Assembly: GCF_947492365.1 (NCBI RefSeq)
Contig: NZ_CANLMB010000001.1
Coordinates: 1,912,874 to 1,976,873 of the forward strand
Source of the DNA: an uncultured Erythrobacter sp.
Lineage (GTDB): Bacteria > Pseudomonadota > Alphaproteobacteria > Sphingomonadales > Sphingomonadaceae
Reading direction: 5' to 3'
Length of the DNA stretch: 64,000 nt
Shown here: one piece after another, positions 1-8,337 of the stretch
How positions within the stretch are numbered: the stretch's first letter is position 1
Layout of the letters: each line of letters starts with the position of its first letter
Notes under the pieces: generated by a model
Database searches by the model: none
The model's input: only the letters and a program-made list of their open reading frames with translations
What the model was told of the DNA's origin: nothing
Translations under genes and position numbers: made by a program

Positions 1-973
1 CCATATTGAGGCTGAGCAGAACGACAAATTCAGCGAGACCCTGCCCGCCATTGATCGCTGACAGCCACATGACGCTGCTGATCGCGATGAAGCCGATCAG
101 CGCCGTGTGCCCGACCCTGCGCGCGCCGAAGCGCTCGACGATGCGTGAGTTCGTAAAGTTGGATACCACCATGCCAGCCACCGCGCCGCCAAAGATCAGG
201 GCGAAGTAATCACCCATGCCAAAGGCCTCTCCAATCAGCTGCTGCGAGGAATTGAGGAAGCCGAACAGGCTGCCGAAAACCAGCGCGCTGCCCAGGACAT
301 AACCAACCGAACCGCGCACAGAGAGCGCCTTGCCCATATTCTTCAAGATCGTCGCAGGGTCGATTTCCTGCACATTTTCCGGCGCGAGGCTTTCGGGTAG
401 GCGCAGCCAGACCCAGAAGCCAACCAGCACGCCCATCACCGCCATCGCGCCGAAAATCGCGCGCCAGCCGGCGACCATCATGATCCCTTGTCCCACGGCG
501 GGCGCAAGGATCGGGACGAGCAGGAAGATCATCATGATGAGGCTCATGAGCCGCGCCATCCGGTCTCCGCCAACATGATCGCGCACAATGGCTGCGGGAA
601 CGACCGAAAGGCCTGCGCAGGCAATTCCCTGGATCACGCGGATTGCGATCAGCGACCAGAAATCGCTCACCAATGCGCAAGCGAGCGACAGGACGATATA
701 GGCGACCAGACCCACTGCCAGCACCGGACGGCGGCCAAAACGGTCGGCAAAGGCTCCGGGGAAGAACGCCCCGATACCTGCGCCGAGGAAATAGGAGCTG
801 ATGACCAGCTGCCGGTCATTGCCGCCGGCATCCATCTCGGCAGCCATCTCGCCAAGCGCGGGCAGCATGGCGTCGATGCCGAAGGCCTGCAGGCTCATCA
901 GCAGCGCCATCAGCACGATCATCTCGCGCTCGCCCAGTGGCAAGCGGGCAGGAGGGGCAGATTTTGCGGCCAT
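1..973 (-). CDS. Bcr/CflA-type MFS drug exporter (3' end outside window)
   Basis: Inner-membrane proton-driven exporter of the major facilitator superfamily. Reading the minus strand from ATG 973 gives an open frame to the window edge with the start MAAKSAPPARLPLGEREM, then alternating hydrophobic helices. The MFS signature loop between TM2 and TM3 is visible as GAFADRFGRRPV, and a helix with VIQGIACAGLSVVPAAIVRD follows, as in the Bcr/CflA drug-resistance branch. About 324 codons are present of the usual 400 or so, so the last TM helices lie upstream of base 1. An AGGA about 8 bases before the ATG supports the start. It is divergent from dinB. Substrate unknown. Confidence 0.8.
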   Translation of the reverse strand, partial: MAAKSAPPARLPLGEREMIVLMALLMSLQAFGIDAMLPALGEMAAEMDAGGNDRQLVISSYFLGAGIGAFFPGAFADRFGRRPVLAVGLVAYIVLSLACALVSDFWSLIAIRVIQGIACAGLSVVPAAIVRDHVGGDRMARLMSLIMMIFLLVPILAPAVGQGIMMVAGWRAIFGAMAVMGVLVGFWVWLRLPESLAPENVQEIDPATILKNMGKALSVRGSVGYVLGSALVFGSLFGFLNSSQQLIGEAFGMGDYFALIFGGAVAGMVVSNFTNSRIVERFGARRVGHTALIGFIAISSVMWLSAINGGQGLAEFVVLLSLNM

Positions 974-1103
974 GCAAGCGTCCTTGGGGGCAAGCGCCAG
1001 ATATTGGAAGCGCGATTTTTGCCAGCACGGGGGATGAAACCGGTGAGCGCGCGACACGCAGTGGGTGTTCCGCATTGGCGCAAAGCCGCTTAGGATGCGC
1101 GCA

Positions 1104-2225
1104 ATGGCAGAGGCTGAAGACAAGGATGAGGAAGACGGCGCGGCAGGCCTGCGCAAGATCATCCATGTCGATATGGACGCCTTCTTCGCCAGCGTCGAAC
1201 AGCGTGACAATCCCGAATTGCGCGGCAAACCAGTGGCGGTTGGCGGATCTGGCGGGCGCGGCGTGGTCGCAGCCGCCAGCTATGAAGCGCGCAAATTCGG
1301 CGTTCGCAGCGCTATGCCTTCGGTCACCGCCAAGCGGCTATGCCCCGACCTCATCTTTGTCCGCCACCGCTTTGACGCCTACAAAGAGGCCAGCCGCCAG
1401 ATCCGCAGGATATTCGAGCACCACACGCCTCACGTGGAGCCGCTCAGCCTCGACGAAGCCTTTCTCGATGTGACCGAGGACCGGCTTGGGATCGGCAGCG
1501 CAACGCGGATTGCCGAGCTGATCCGGCAGGAGATCAGAGCCAAGACCAAGCTGACCGCGAGCGCGGGAGTGAGCTACAACAAATTCCTCGCCAAGATCGC
1601 CAGCGACCAAAACAAACCCGACGGGATCTGCGTGATCCGTCCAGGGCAAGGCGCGGATTTCGTCGCGGGGCTGCCGGTCAGGCGGTTCCACGGCGTTGGT
1701 CCGAAGGCCGAGGAGAAGATGAAGCGGCTGGGCATAGAAACCGGCGCTGATCTGGCCGCGAAGGATATCGACTTTCTGCGCAGCAATTTCGGGAGCTTTG
1801 CCGACTACCTCTACCGCGCCGCGCGAGGCATCGACCTGCGCCCGGTGCGCGCGCACCGCGTGCGCAAATCGGTTGGCGGTGAACGGACATTCAGCGAGGA
1901 CATCTCAAGCGGCGCGGCCTTGCGCGACACGCTGGAGAACACGATCGAATATGTCTGGGACAGTATCGAGCGGTCAAAAGCACGCGGGCGCACAGTTACG
2001 CTCAAAGTCAAATTCACCGACTTCCAGAACATGACCCGCTCGAAATCCACCTCGGATTGGATCGAGAGCAAGAGCGAGTTCGCAGAGATCAGTCGCGCCT
2101 TGCTCGAGGAAGCATTGCCTTTGCCTATGCCGATCCGCTTGATGGGGCTGACCCTGTCCAACCTCGACCAAGGAGAGGATGCCAAGACCGAAGCACCCAA
2201 AGACGGCCAGCTATCGTTGCTCTAA
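1104..2225 (+). CDS. dinB: DNA polymerase IV (Y-family translesion polymerase)
   Basis: Error-prone Y-family polymerase that extends past lesions. The palm begins with HVDMDAFFASVEQ, the metal-binding and steric-gate region. SLDEAFLDVT carries the catalytic Asp-Glu pair, and ASAGVSYNKFLAKIASD plus the HhH-like GVGPKAEEKMKRLGI follow. The C-terminal little-finger domain ends in QLSLL, which matches the beta-clamp-binding pentapeptide and so explains the extreme C-terminus. ATG 1104 is chosen because TAGGA lies 8 bases upstream; ATG 1095 and a start at 1065 are also in frame. Length is about 373 aa, normal for the family. The stop overlaps the convergent Nudix gene by 4 bases. No SOS box was identified upstream. 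Confidence 0.93.
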   Translation: MAEAEDKDEEDGAAGLRKIIHVDMDAFFASVEQRDNPELRGKPVAVGGSGGRGVVAAASYEARKFGVRSAMPSVTAKRLCPDLIFVRHRFDAYKEASRQIRRIFEHHTPHVEPLSLDEAFLDVTEDRLGIGSATRIAELIRQEIRAKTKLTASAGVSYNKFLAKIASDQNKPDGICVIRPGQGADFVAGLPVRRFHGVGPKAEEKMKRLGIETGADLAAKDIDFLRSNFGSFADYLYRAARGIDLRPVRAHRVRKSVGGERTFSEDISSGAALRDTLENTIEYVWDSIERSKARGRTVTLKVKFTDFQNMTRSKSTSDWIESKSEFAEISRALLEEALPLPMPIRLMGLTLSNLDQGEDAKTEAPKDGQLSLL

Positions 2226-2722
2226 CCGGGTAAGCCCCTCGCCTGCCACGCCTCGATCCGGCGTCTTGTGGTTCTCCCCAAGGGTTCCGGCAATGAATGC
2301 GAGGGGAAGAAGCGCGCCTCGATCACTTCGCGTCCGTCAGGCACCGGGTGCGCGAGGCATATTGCGGTGAAAAGATGTGCGGTGTGCGGGCTTCCTGACA
2401 ATTCCTCGTCCAGATTGGCGAAGCGTTCAATGGCTTCGATGGTAATCCCCAGCTCCTCGCGCACTTCGCGCCGCGCGCAAGTCTCCGGGTCTTCGCCCTT
2501 GTTGAGCCCGCCGCCCGGCAGCGCCCATACCTGCGGGCCGTAGGAATGGCGCAGCAGCAGCACATCGCCGGACAGGTTCGTCAGCACCACACTCACCCCC
2601 TCAATCGGAGTGCCGCGCCATTTGCGCCAGCTGTGCCGGATGCGGTGGGCAAGCGGCATCAGCGCGCGGTGGATGCGCGCGGGCAGCAGCCGCTCGATAG
2701 TCTGGACAATCAGGTGAAGCAT
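2222..2722 (-). CDS. Nudix hydrolase
   Basis: Cytosolic Nudix-fold pyrophosphohydrolase of 166 aa. The Nudix box GX5EX7REUXEEXGU is complete as GGGLNKGEDPETCARREVRE followed by ELGI, around residues 70-95, so the metal-binding glutamates are present. The N-terminal segment is basic and amphipathic (LLPARIHRALMPLAHRIRHS). The substrate cannot be told from sequence; candidates include nucleotide-sugar or oxidised nucleotide diphosphates. The gene overlaps the 3' end of pgl by 13 bases and is probably cotranscribed with it. It converges on dinB. Confidence 0.85.
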   Translation of the reverse strand: MLHLIVQTIERLLPARIHRALMPLAHRIRHSWRKWRGTPIEGVSVVLTNLSGDVLLLRHSYGPQVWALPGGGLNKGEDPETCARREVREELGITIEAIERFANLDEELSGSPHTAHLFTAICLAHPVPDGREVIEARFFPSHSLPEPLGRTTRRRIEAWQARGLPG

Positions 2723-3330
2723 GTCACCGTCTGACTCACCCCGCGCAGCAGCCTCGCGACTGGCAGATCGCTCTCGCCCGCCGCCGCCGCGTCAAAGACC
2801 GCGCGTTTCTCTTCGCCGCGAATGACGAACATCAGCGCGTCGGTGCGCACCAATGCGGGCAAGGTCAGCGTGATCCGGTCGAACGGCGCGTGCGGGGGCA
2901 GCGGATCGGGGGTCAGGACGCGGATGCCTTGCGCATCGTCCGTCTGCGGATCGATGTTGGGGAAGAGCGAGGCGATATGCCCGTCCTCTCCCATGCCGAG
3001 CCAGACGAGATCGAATGCGGGCACGTCGAGATCAGGGGCAAGCGCGACCACCTTGGCACCGACCGGCTCGAACAATGCGCGGATTTTGCCGGTGTTCGAC
3101 GCCTCGTGATCTTCGGGAACGATCCGGTCGTCATTGGGCCAGATTTCCAGCCGTGCGAAGTCCAGATCACGCTTCACCAACTCGGCAAAGATCGGAAACG
3201 GGGTTGAGCCGCCGGGCACGCAAATCGCGACGGGCGTGTCTTTCGCGGCGAGCCTTTCAGCGATCCGGTCGCCCAGCCACTGCGCAATCTGCGCGGCATC
3301 GCGGTCATGGACGTATTCAATGTCGGTCAT
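2710..3330 (-). CDS. pgl: 6-phosphogluconolactonase
   Basis: Hydrolyses 6-phosphogluconolactone to 6-phosphogluconate, the step feeding the Entner-Doudoroff route and the oxidative pentose phosphate path. Family motifs are visible: VAICVPGGSTPFPIFAEL near the N-terminus, NDDRIVPEDHEASNTGKI in the middle and LVWLGMGEDGHIASLFPN for the active-site region. ATG 3330 gives MTDIEYVHDRD and about 206 aa, slightly short of the usual 230-260. Another ATG lies at 3342; a start further upstream would run through the dps terminator hairpin and is rejected. The product joins the Eda reaction encoded at 7540-8181, although the two genes are not in one operon. Confidence 0.88.
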   Translation of the reverse strand: MTDIEYVHDRDAAQIAQWLGDRIAERLAAKDTPVAICVPGGSTPFPIFAELVKRDLDFARLEIWPNDDRIVPEDHEASNTGKIRALFEPVGAKVVALAPDLDVPAFDLVWLGMGEDGHIASLFPNIDPQTDDAQGIRVLTPDPLPPHAPFDRITLTLPALVRTDALMFVIRGEEKRAVFDAAAAGESDLPVARLLRGVSQTVTCFT

Positions 3331-3345
3331 GCGATCCTGCATAGC

Positions 3346-3382
3346 AAAAGGGCCGCCCCCGCCTAGCGGAAACGGCCCTTTT
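3346..3382 (-). terminator. Rho-independent terminator after dps
   Basis: Perfect 10-base inverted repeat AAAAGGGCCG (3346-3355) and CGGCCCTTTT (3373-3382) with a 17-base loop. Read on the minus strand it is a GC stem ending in a T tract just downstream of the dps stop at 3420 and upstream of pgl, so it should end dps transcription. The symmetric A/T flanks mean it could work in both directions. Confidence 0.72.
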
Positions 3383-3419
3383 AATGTGGACGCGTCGTGC
3401 GCACCCCTGATGCCTCGCC

Positions 3420-3881
3420 TTAGCCAAGCAACGAGCTCAGGAACCACACGCGCTCTTCGGCAGCGTCTGTCCAGTCGTCGAGCAGGCCGTCGGTGGCGTT
3501 GTCGCCAGCGGCTTCCGCGGTGTCTTTCATCGATTTGAGGCGGTCGACGAGGCGCTGATTGTCGTCACGCAATTCGCGGATCATGTCTTCAGCGCTCAGA
3601 GTGGCGCTGTCCTGATCCTTCACCTGCGTATGCTGGGCGATCATACCAATCGAAGTGATCGTGTCGCCGCCCAGCTTGCGCGCGCGCTCACCAATAGTGT
3701 CGATTTCGCCTTGAATCGCCAGCGCCTGCTCGTCGAACAGCAAGTGCAGGTCGCGGAAGCGCGGGCCCTTCACGTGCCAGTGGAAATTCTTCGACTTCAC
3801 ATAGAGCGCGAAGTGATCGGCCAGCAGGCCATTAATCTCAGCAACCATCTGGGTTTTCGAATTGGTTTTGGGGTCAACCAT
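3420..3881 (-). CDS. dps: Dps-family ferritin-like DNA-binding/starvation protein
   Basis: Miniferritin that stores iron and protects DNA from peroxide. The ferroxidase-site segment is clear: FALYVKSKNFHWHVKGPRF supplies the first His, followed by LHLLFDEQALAIQGEIDTIG with the Asp/Glu ligands shared between subunits. The rest is the four-helix bundle expected of a dodecamer-forming Dps. ATG 3881 gives 153 aa and has GGAGG 6 bases upstream on the minus strand; upstream ATGs at 3893 and 3956 are less well placed. The short N-terminal tail has two lysines, so DNA binding is possible but not certain. The gene is monocistronic, with its own terminator. Confidence 0.9.
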   Translation of the reverse strand: MVDPKTNSKTQMVAEINGLLADHFALYVKSKNFHWHVKGPRFRDLHLLFDEQALAIQGEIDTIGERARKLGGDTITSIGMIAQHTQVKDQDSATLSAEDMIRELRDDNQRLVDRLKSMKDTAEAAGDNATDGLLDDWTDAAEERVWFLSSLLG

Positions 3882-4023
3882 CTTGTCCTCCATAGGAAAC
3901 AGCTTTGCGTGCAAGGCGGAGCCAGGATTGGCCTGCCGCACCGCTTGGGTGTGCATGTTATGGCGGGGGCAATTCGGGCGTTTGCTATGTGGAAGTTCAA
4001 TTCGCAGTGATCGAAGAAAACGA

Positions 4024-4587
4024 TCACAGGAACATAAAACGAGCGTTCAATCCGATTACTAGTGCCGCGAACATCATGCCCACCGCTAGCGTCAAGCGGA
4101 TCGCGCGCAGCGGCCATTTCTGCAACGTCGAAAGGCCAAGCGACCAACCCAGCGCTACCGCGACGACCCCACCAATCGCTCCGCCAATCATCGCCGTGGT
4201 CGGATAGACCGCTGCTGCGGCAAAGGCGAAAATCACGAAGCGCGCGGCATCGCCGATCTGGCGGAACAACAGGACCGCTCCGATAGCGATGTAGGAGCGG
4301 GTTGGCTCTTTCATCGGCTTCACCTTCACCCGCCACGCCAGCTCGATCGCGGCAAAGCCAAGCGCGAAGGCGACCAGCATATTGGCCGCGCGCTGGGGCA
4401 GGATCGCCGCGATGCTCGCGCCTGCATAGGCCATGACTCCGGCGCTCACGATGGCGCAGATCGCGCCGGTAACCAGCAGTCCGCCCGTGCGCTCAAGCTC
4501 GGTCGAGAATTGCGCCACGATCAACTGCTCGCGCCCGCCCAGCGCGATGGTGAATGTGAGGATGAGGCACAGGAGGAAGGAATCCAT
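4024..4587 (-). CDS. Divergent TMEM165/Gdt1 (UPF0016)-like membrane protein
   Basis: Integral membrane protein of 187 aa with about six hydrophobic segments arranged as two related halves, as in the Gdt1/TMEM165 cation (Mn/Ca) exporter family. Each half of a true family member carries an E-x-G-D-K/R-S/T motif. Here the first is degraded to ALGGREQ (residues 16-22) and the second to RQIGDAAR, so the acidic metal-coordinating residues are partly lost. Transport activity is therefore doubtful. The gene is divergent from the SDR gene at 4706. The family assignment rests on overall topology and motif position. Confidence 0.55.
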   Translation of the reverse strand: MDSFLLCLILTFTIALGGREQLIVAQFSTELERTGGLLVTGAICAIVSAGVMAYAGASIAAILPQRAANMLVAFALGFAAIELAWRVKVKPMKEPTRSYIAIGAVLLFRQIGDAARFVIFAFAAAAVYPTTAMIGGAIGGVVAVALGWSLGLSTLQKWPLRAIRLTLAVGMMFAALVIGLNARFMFL

Positions 4588-4705
4588 CGCCCTCCCCTAG
4601 CACGCCGCGTCCGCCGCGCCAGCGCATCAACCATTTTCGACAGCTAGCGGTGGTCCGTGATCCGCACTAGGCTGGCACGCAAGACAGACAGGAGAGAAAG
4701 CAGCA

Positions 4706-5500
4706 ATGAAACTCGAAACAGGAATGGCAGCCGTGGTCACAGGCGGCGCATCGGGTCTTGGCCGGGCGAGCGCGGCGGCGCTGGCCGAAGCGGGGCTGAA
4801 AGTCGCGATCTTCGACATCAATGACGAAGACGGCGAAGCGCATGCCGCAGCGATAGGCGGGACATTCCACCATGTCGACATCATGGACGAGGCATCGGTC
4901 GAAGCAGGCTTTGCCGCCGCCCGCGCCGCCAACGGGCAGGAGCGCGTGACGGTCCACTGTGCAATGGCATCGCGCCGCGGCAAGACGGTCGGCTATGACA
5001 AGGCAACCGGCGGCTACAAGCGGCTCTCTACCGAGGATTACGAATTCGGCGCGAAGGGCGTGCTGGTCGCAAGCTACCGCGTGGCCAGTATATCCGCGCT
5101 CGGCATGGCCAATGCGGAGCCGGTCAATGATGATGGAGAGCGCGGCTCGATCACTCTTACCGCCAGCGTCGCCGCGCAAGACGGGCAGATCGGGCAAGTG
5201 GTCTATGGTTCGTGCAAGTCAGGGGTGAACGGGCTGGTCCTGCCGATGGCGCGCGACCTGATGGACCTCGGCATTCGGGTGAACTCGGTCATGCCGGGGA
5301 TCTTCGCCACCCCGCTGATGCTAGGCATGAAGGACCGCAACCCGCAGATGTGGGACCAGCTCAACGCCAGCGTCCCCTTCCCCAAACGCCTGGGTGAACC
5401 CGAAGAATTCGCTTCACTGATTTGCGAAATCGCTCGCAATTCCTACATCAATGGCCATCAGTTCCGGCTCGACGGCGCGATCCGCATGCCGCCGAAATAG
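4706..5500 (+). CDS. SDR-family dehydrogenase (3-hydroxyacyl-CoA dehydrogenase type II-like)
   Basis: Cytosolic NAD(P)-dependent short-chain dehydrogenase of 264 aa. The Rossmann motif VVTGGASGLGRA lies at residues 10-21, and Asp in IFDIND favours NAD. The catalytic Ser sits in TLTASVAA, and the YxxxK motif is intact as YGSCK. The usual NNAG segment is replaced by VHCAMASRRGK, as in the 17-beta-HSD10-like branch that acts on 3-hydroxyacyl-CoA or 2-methyl-3-hydroxybutyryl-CoA. A GGAGAG lies ahead of the ATG. It stops 10 bases before the next gene and probably shares its transcript, though the functional link to sulfur metabolism is unclear. Confidence 0.82.
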   Translation: MKLETGMAAVVTGGASGLGRASAAALAEAGLKVAIFDINDEDGEAHAAAIGGTFHHVDIMDEASVEAGFAAARAANGQERVTVHCAMASRRGKTVGYDKATGGYKRLSTEDYEFGAKGVLVASYRVASISALGMANAEPVNDDGERGSITLTASVAAQDGQIGQVVYGSCKSGVNGLVLPMARDLMDLGIRVNSVMPGIFATPLMLGMKDRNPQMWDQLNASVPFPKRLGEPEEFASLICEIARNSYINGHQFRLDGAIRMPPK

Positions 5501-5510
5501 GAGGTCGCCA

Positions 5511-6440
5511 ATGGCCGAAGACATCGTTCTGGATCTTGCTCGCGCACAGATTGCCGCCGCGCAATCCGATGCAAGCATGCGCCCGTCAATTGCAGGGTTC
5601 TTCGACGAGGCGACCAACACAATCAGCTATGTCGTCCACGATCCCGCCACACGCGAGGCGGCGGTGATCGATTCCGTGCTCGATTATGAAGCTGCTTCGG
5701 GCCGAACATCGCATGGATCAGCGCAGCGCATCATCGAATATGTCGCTGCCAATGATCTGTCGGTCAGCTGGCTGATCGAAACCCACGCTCACGCGGATCA
5801 CCTTTCAGCCGCGCCATTTTTGCAGGAAAAGCTGGGCGGGAAGCTGGCGATCGGCAAGGACATCATCCGCGTGCAGGAAGAGTTCGGCAAGCTCTTCAAC
5901 GCTGGCTCGGATTTTGAGCGTGACGGGAGCGAGTTTGATCATCTCTTCACCGATGGAGAGAGTTTTGCCTTGGGCGGGATCGCAGCGATATGCCTGCACG
6001 TCCCCGGTCACACCCCGGCCGATATGGCCTTCATAATCGGCGATGCAGCCTTTGTCGGTGACACGATGTTCATGCCCGACTTCGGAACCGCGCGTGCAGA
6101 TTTTCCCGGCGGCGATGCGCGGCAGCTTTTCCGCTCAATCCAGCGCCTGCTCCGCCTGCCCGATGCGACACGGATATTCCTGTGCCACGATTACAAGGCT
6201 CCGGGGCGCGAAGATTATGCGTGGGAGACGACGGTCGAACAGCAGCGCCGCGAGAATGTCCATGTGCGCGAAGGCATATGCGAAGACGAATTTGTCGAAA
6301 TGCGCACTCGCCGCGATGCCAGCCTAAACATGCCCGCATTGATCTTGCCATCGGTGCAGATCAATATTCGCGGCGGCAGATTGCCCGAACCGGAGGATAA
6401 TGGCGTGAGTTACATCAAAATCCCGATCAACGCGGTATGA
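5511..6440 (+). CDS. MBL-fold persulfide dioxygenase-like hydrolase (ETHE1/Blh type)
   Basis: Metallo-beta-lactamase-fold enzyme of 309 aa, most like the non-heme iron persulfide dioxygenases that oxidise glutathione persulfide to sulfite. Metal ligands are visible in order: THAHADH, then VPGHTPAD, then the Asp in GDTMFMPDFGTARADFPGG and the His in IFLCHDYKAPGR. The GTxRxDFPGG signature separates this group from glyoxalase II. ATG 5511 has AGGAGGT upstream; a longer in-frame start at 5451 lies inside the SDR gene and is rejected. Its stop overlaps the next start (ATGA), coupling it to two YeeE/YedE-type membrane genes, a context typical of sulfide detoxification. Confidence 0.82.
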   Translation: MAEDIVLDLARAQIAAAQSDASMRPSIAGFFDEATNTISYVVHDPATREAAVIDSVLDYEAASGRTSHGSAQRIIEYVAANDLSVSWLIETHAHADHLSAAPFLQEKLGGKLAIGKDIIRVQEEFGKLFNAGSDFERDGSEFDHLFTDGESFALGGIAAICLHVPGHTPADMAFIIGDAAFVGDTMFMPDFGTARADFPGGDARQLFRSIQRLLRLPDATRIFLCHDYKAPGREDYAWETTVEQQRRENVHVREGICEDEFVEMRTRRDASLNMPALILPSVQINIRGGRLPEPEDNGVSYIKIPINAV

Positions 6441-6904
6441 CCGGCGCGCTTGACCTGACCTTGCCCGGCTTTCCCGATGCCGCTCCGGTCGATGGGCTCG
6501 TCGGAGGCATTCTGATCGGATTGGCTGCGGCAGTGATGCTACTCGGCGCGGGCCGGATTGCTGGAATCTCAGGGATCGCTTCAAGAGCGGTGGGCCTATC
6601 GCAAAGCTCGATGCCGCGCAGTTCGGCATGGCTATTCCTGCTGGGCCTGCCGGTCGGAGCGCTAATTGTAGCGGCGATGCAAGGAGGCCTGTCTGCCCAA
6701 TTTGCCTCGCCCGCTTTGCTGGCGATTGCCGGCCTGATCGTGGGCTTTGGAACCAAGATCGGCAGCGGCTGCACCAGCGGGCACGGCGTGTGTGGGATGA
6801 GCCGCTTTTCGCAGCGCTCGATCATCGCAACACTCACCTTCATGGCGACCGGCTTTGCCACGGTCGCGGCGATGAATGCGCTCGGGATCGAGGTGCTACC
6901 ATGA
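6437..6904 (+). CDS. YeeE/YedE-family sulfur transporter, N-terminal half protein
   Basis: Small integral membrane protein of 155 aa with about four hydrophobic helices. It carries the family hallmark GTKIGSGCTSGHGVCGMSRF, whose cysteines in YeeE relay thiosulfate or other sulfur species through the pore. It equals one half of full-length YeeE/YedE; the second half is the next gene. The start codon overlaps the stop of the upstream persulfide dioxygenase gene (ATGA), and its own stop overlaps the next start in the same way. The three genes should therefore be translated together. Likely role: moving a reduced sulfur compound across the inner membrane. Confidence 0.83.
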   Translation: MTGALDLTLPGFPDAAPVDGLVGGILIGLAAAVMLLGAGRIAGISGIASRAVGLSQSSMPRSSAWLFLLGLPVGALIVAAMQGGLSAQFASPALLAIAGLIVGFGTKIGSGCTSGHGVCGMSRFSQRSIIATLTFMATGFATVAAMNALGIEVLP

Positions 6905-7311
6905 TTGGCCGCGCGATAGTTCCGGCGCTTTCGGGCGTCCTTTTCGGCAGCGGGTTGGCTTTGGGCGGGATGACCGACCCGGCGAGGGTGCGTGGTTTTC
7001 TCGACCTCTTCGGTGATTGGGACCCGACGCTCGCCTTTGTCATGGGCGGAGCGGTGCTGGTGATGGTTATCGCATGGCGCATCCAGTCCCGCCTCTCCGC
7101 GCCGGTTTTTGCCGAGGGCTTCGCTCTGCCAGATGCAAGCGATCTCACGCCGCGCCTGATCGGCGGGTCCGCCCTGTTCGGGATTGGCTGGGGGATCGCC
7201 GGGCTTTGCCCCGGACCTGCCGTGGCCGCGCTTGTGATCGAACCGGTATCAGCGGCAATCTTTATCGCCGCAATGGTAGCCGGAATGGGGCTCGCCAAGC
7301 TGATGGATTAG
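6901..7311 (+). CDS. YeeE/YedE-family (DUF6691) transporter, second half protein
   Basis: Membrane protein of 136 aa that pairs with the preceding gene. It has about four helices, with the internal motif GVLFGSGLALGGMTDPARVRG near the N-terminus and FGIGWGIAGLCPGPAVAAL in the second half, where the conserved Cys lies in GLCPGP. Together the two short proteins reproduce the inverted-repeat architecture of YeeE/YedE. ATG 6901 overlaps the previous stop; upstream in-frame starts run inside the previous gene and are rejected. About 105 bases of apparently empty sequence separate it from the tRNA gene. Confidence 0.82.
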   Translation: MIGRAIVPALSGVLFGSGLALGGMTDPARVRGFLDLFGDWDPTLAFVMGGAVLVMVIAWRIQSRLSAPVFAEGFALPDASDLTPRLIGGSALFGIGWGIAGLCPGPAVAALVIEPVSAAIFIAAMVAGMGLAKLMD

Positions 7312-7416
7312 TAGCCCTGGAGGGTTTGGAGCAGGTGGACTCGAAGCGCGCAGCGCGGAGAGGGCCTTGCGCACAATGGCCTACGGAACCGAAGCCCGCG
7401 AAAGGAACGAAGTGAC

Positions 7417-7490
7417 TGGAGCGGGTGAAGGGAATCGAACCCTCGTCGTCAGCTTGGGAAGCTGCTGCTCTACCATTGAGCTACACCCGC
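7417..7490 (-). tRNA. tRNA-Gly (anticodon CCC)
   Basis: On the minus strand the gene starts GCGGGTG (7490) and folds as a cloverleaf: acceptor GCGGGTG/CACCCGC, D stem GCTC/GAGC, anticodon loop TTCCCAA giving anticodon CCC, T arm with GGTTCGATTCC, discriminator T and an encoded CCA end at 7417-7419. The outermost anticodon-stem pair is a G-A mismatch. It reads GGG glycine codons. It stands alone between yedE-like and eda genes. Confidence 0.95.
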
Positions 7491-7539
7491 AAGGTGCCGC
7501 GCGCCGTCTGCTATGTGGCGGCGCCTGCGTCAAGCCGCT

Positions 7540-8181
7540 TTAGCCGCGAACGCCGCGCGCGATCTCGACCGCATTCTCGGCGAGAACGGTCACTGCATCG
7601 AACCGGCCCGCTGCAATCGCGTCCTTGGGCGTGAGCCAGCTGCCGCCGCAGGCGATCACGCTGGGGAGCGCGAGGAAATCGGCCAGGTTTTCAGGTGATA
7701 CGCCGCCGGTTGGCATGAAGCGCATCTCGCGGAACACTGACGAGAACGCCTTGAGCATTGGCACGCCGCCGGCAAGGCTGGCGGGGAAGAACTTCACTTC
7801 GCGCAGGCCCAGCGCATATGCGCGTTGAACCTCGCCAGCGGTCATGCAGCCGGGGAAGAAGGGAATGCCCTGATCGAGGCAATAGACCGCAATCTCGTCC
7901 ACCAATCCCGGCGAGACGATGAACTGCGCGCCGCTCGCCACCACCGACTTCGCCTGATCGAGAGTCAGGACAGTACCAGCGCCCACTACCATATCCTGCG
8001 TTTGAGCAAGGATCGCTTCCATCCCCGCCTGCGCATTGTCAGAGCGCAGCACAACCTCAAGCACACTCAGCCCGCCTTGACCCAGTGCGCGCGCGACTTT
8101 CACTGCGGCCTTGGGATCGTCCTCTGCGATCAGCGGAACGACAGGGGCCGATTGAAGACGGCTGGTTAGGTCAGTGCTCAC
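7540..8181 (-). CDS. eda: 2-dehydro-3-deoxy-6-phosphogluconate aldolase
   Basis: Class I aldolase that splits KDPG into pyruvate and glyceraldehyde-3-phosphate, the last step of the Entner-Doudoroff pathway. The active-site Glu is in VLEVVLRS, the phosphate loop includes GAGTVLT, and the Schiff-base Lys is in REVKFFPASLAGG. The TGGVSPEN segment completes the phosphate site. The best start is GTG 8181 (product MSTDLTSRLQ), 7 bases after GGAG, giving 213 aa, the usual length; an ATG at 8223 would add 14 residues of unlikely sequence. It is divergent from mmsA. The matching edd gene is not in this window. Confidence 0.93.
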   Translation of the reverse strand: MSTDLTSRLQSAPVVPLIAEDDPKAAVKVARALGQGGLSVLEVVLRSDNAQAGMEAILAQTQDMVVGAGTVLTLDQAKSVVASGAQFIVSPGLVDEIAVYCLDQGIPFFPGCMTAGEVQRAYALGLREVKFFPASLAGGVPMLKAFSSVFREMRFMPTGGVSPENLADFLALPSVIACGGSWLTPKDAIAAGRFDAVTVLAENAVEIARGVRG

Positions 8182-8337
8182 GAGAATCTCCGTCAGGAAT
8201 GCGCGCGCGAGCGTTAGGGGCAATTTCTGCTTCGGGCAATCATCTGGCGGGCCAGAATGCCCCCTATCTGCTTTGACCCTTGCCAGCCGCGCGCCGTAAC
8301 GTCATTTGGGGCGCATATTTCAGGAGTCATAACCCTC

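Noticed and set aside
7312-7416. Possible small gene or integration scar between yedE-like gene and tRNA-Gly
   Set aside because: Only 105 bases, no plausible start with a ribosome site, no direct repeat of the tRNA 3' end and no integrase nearby.
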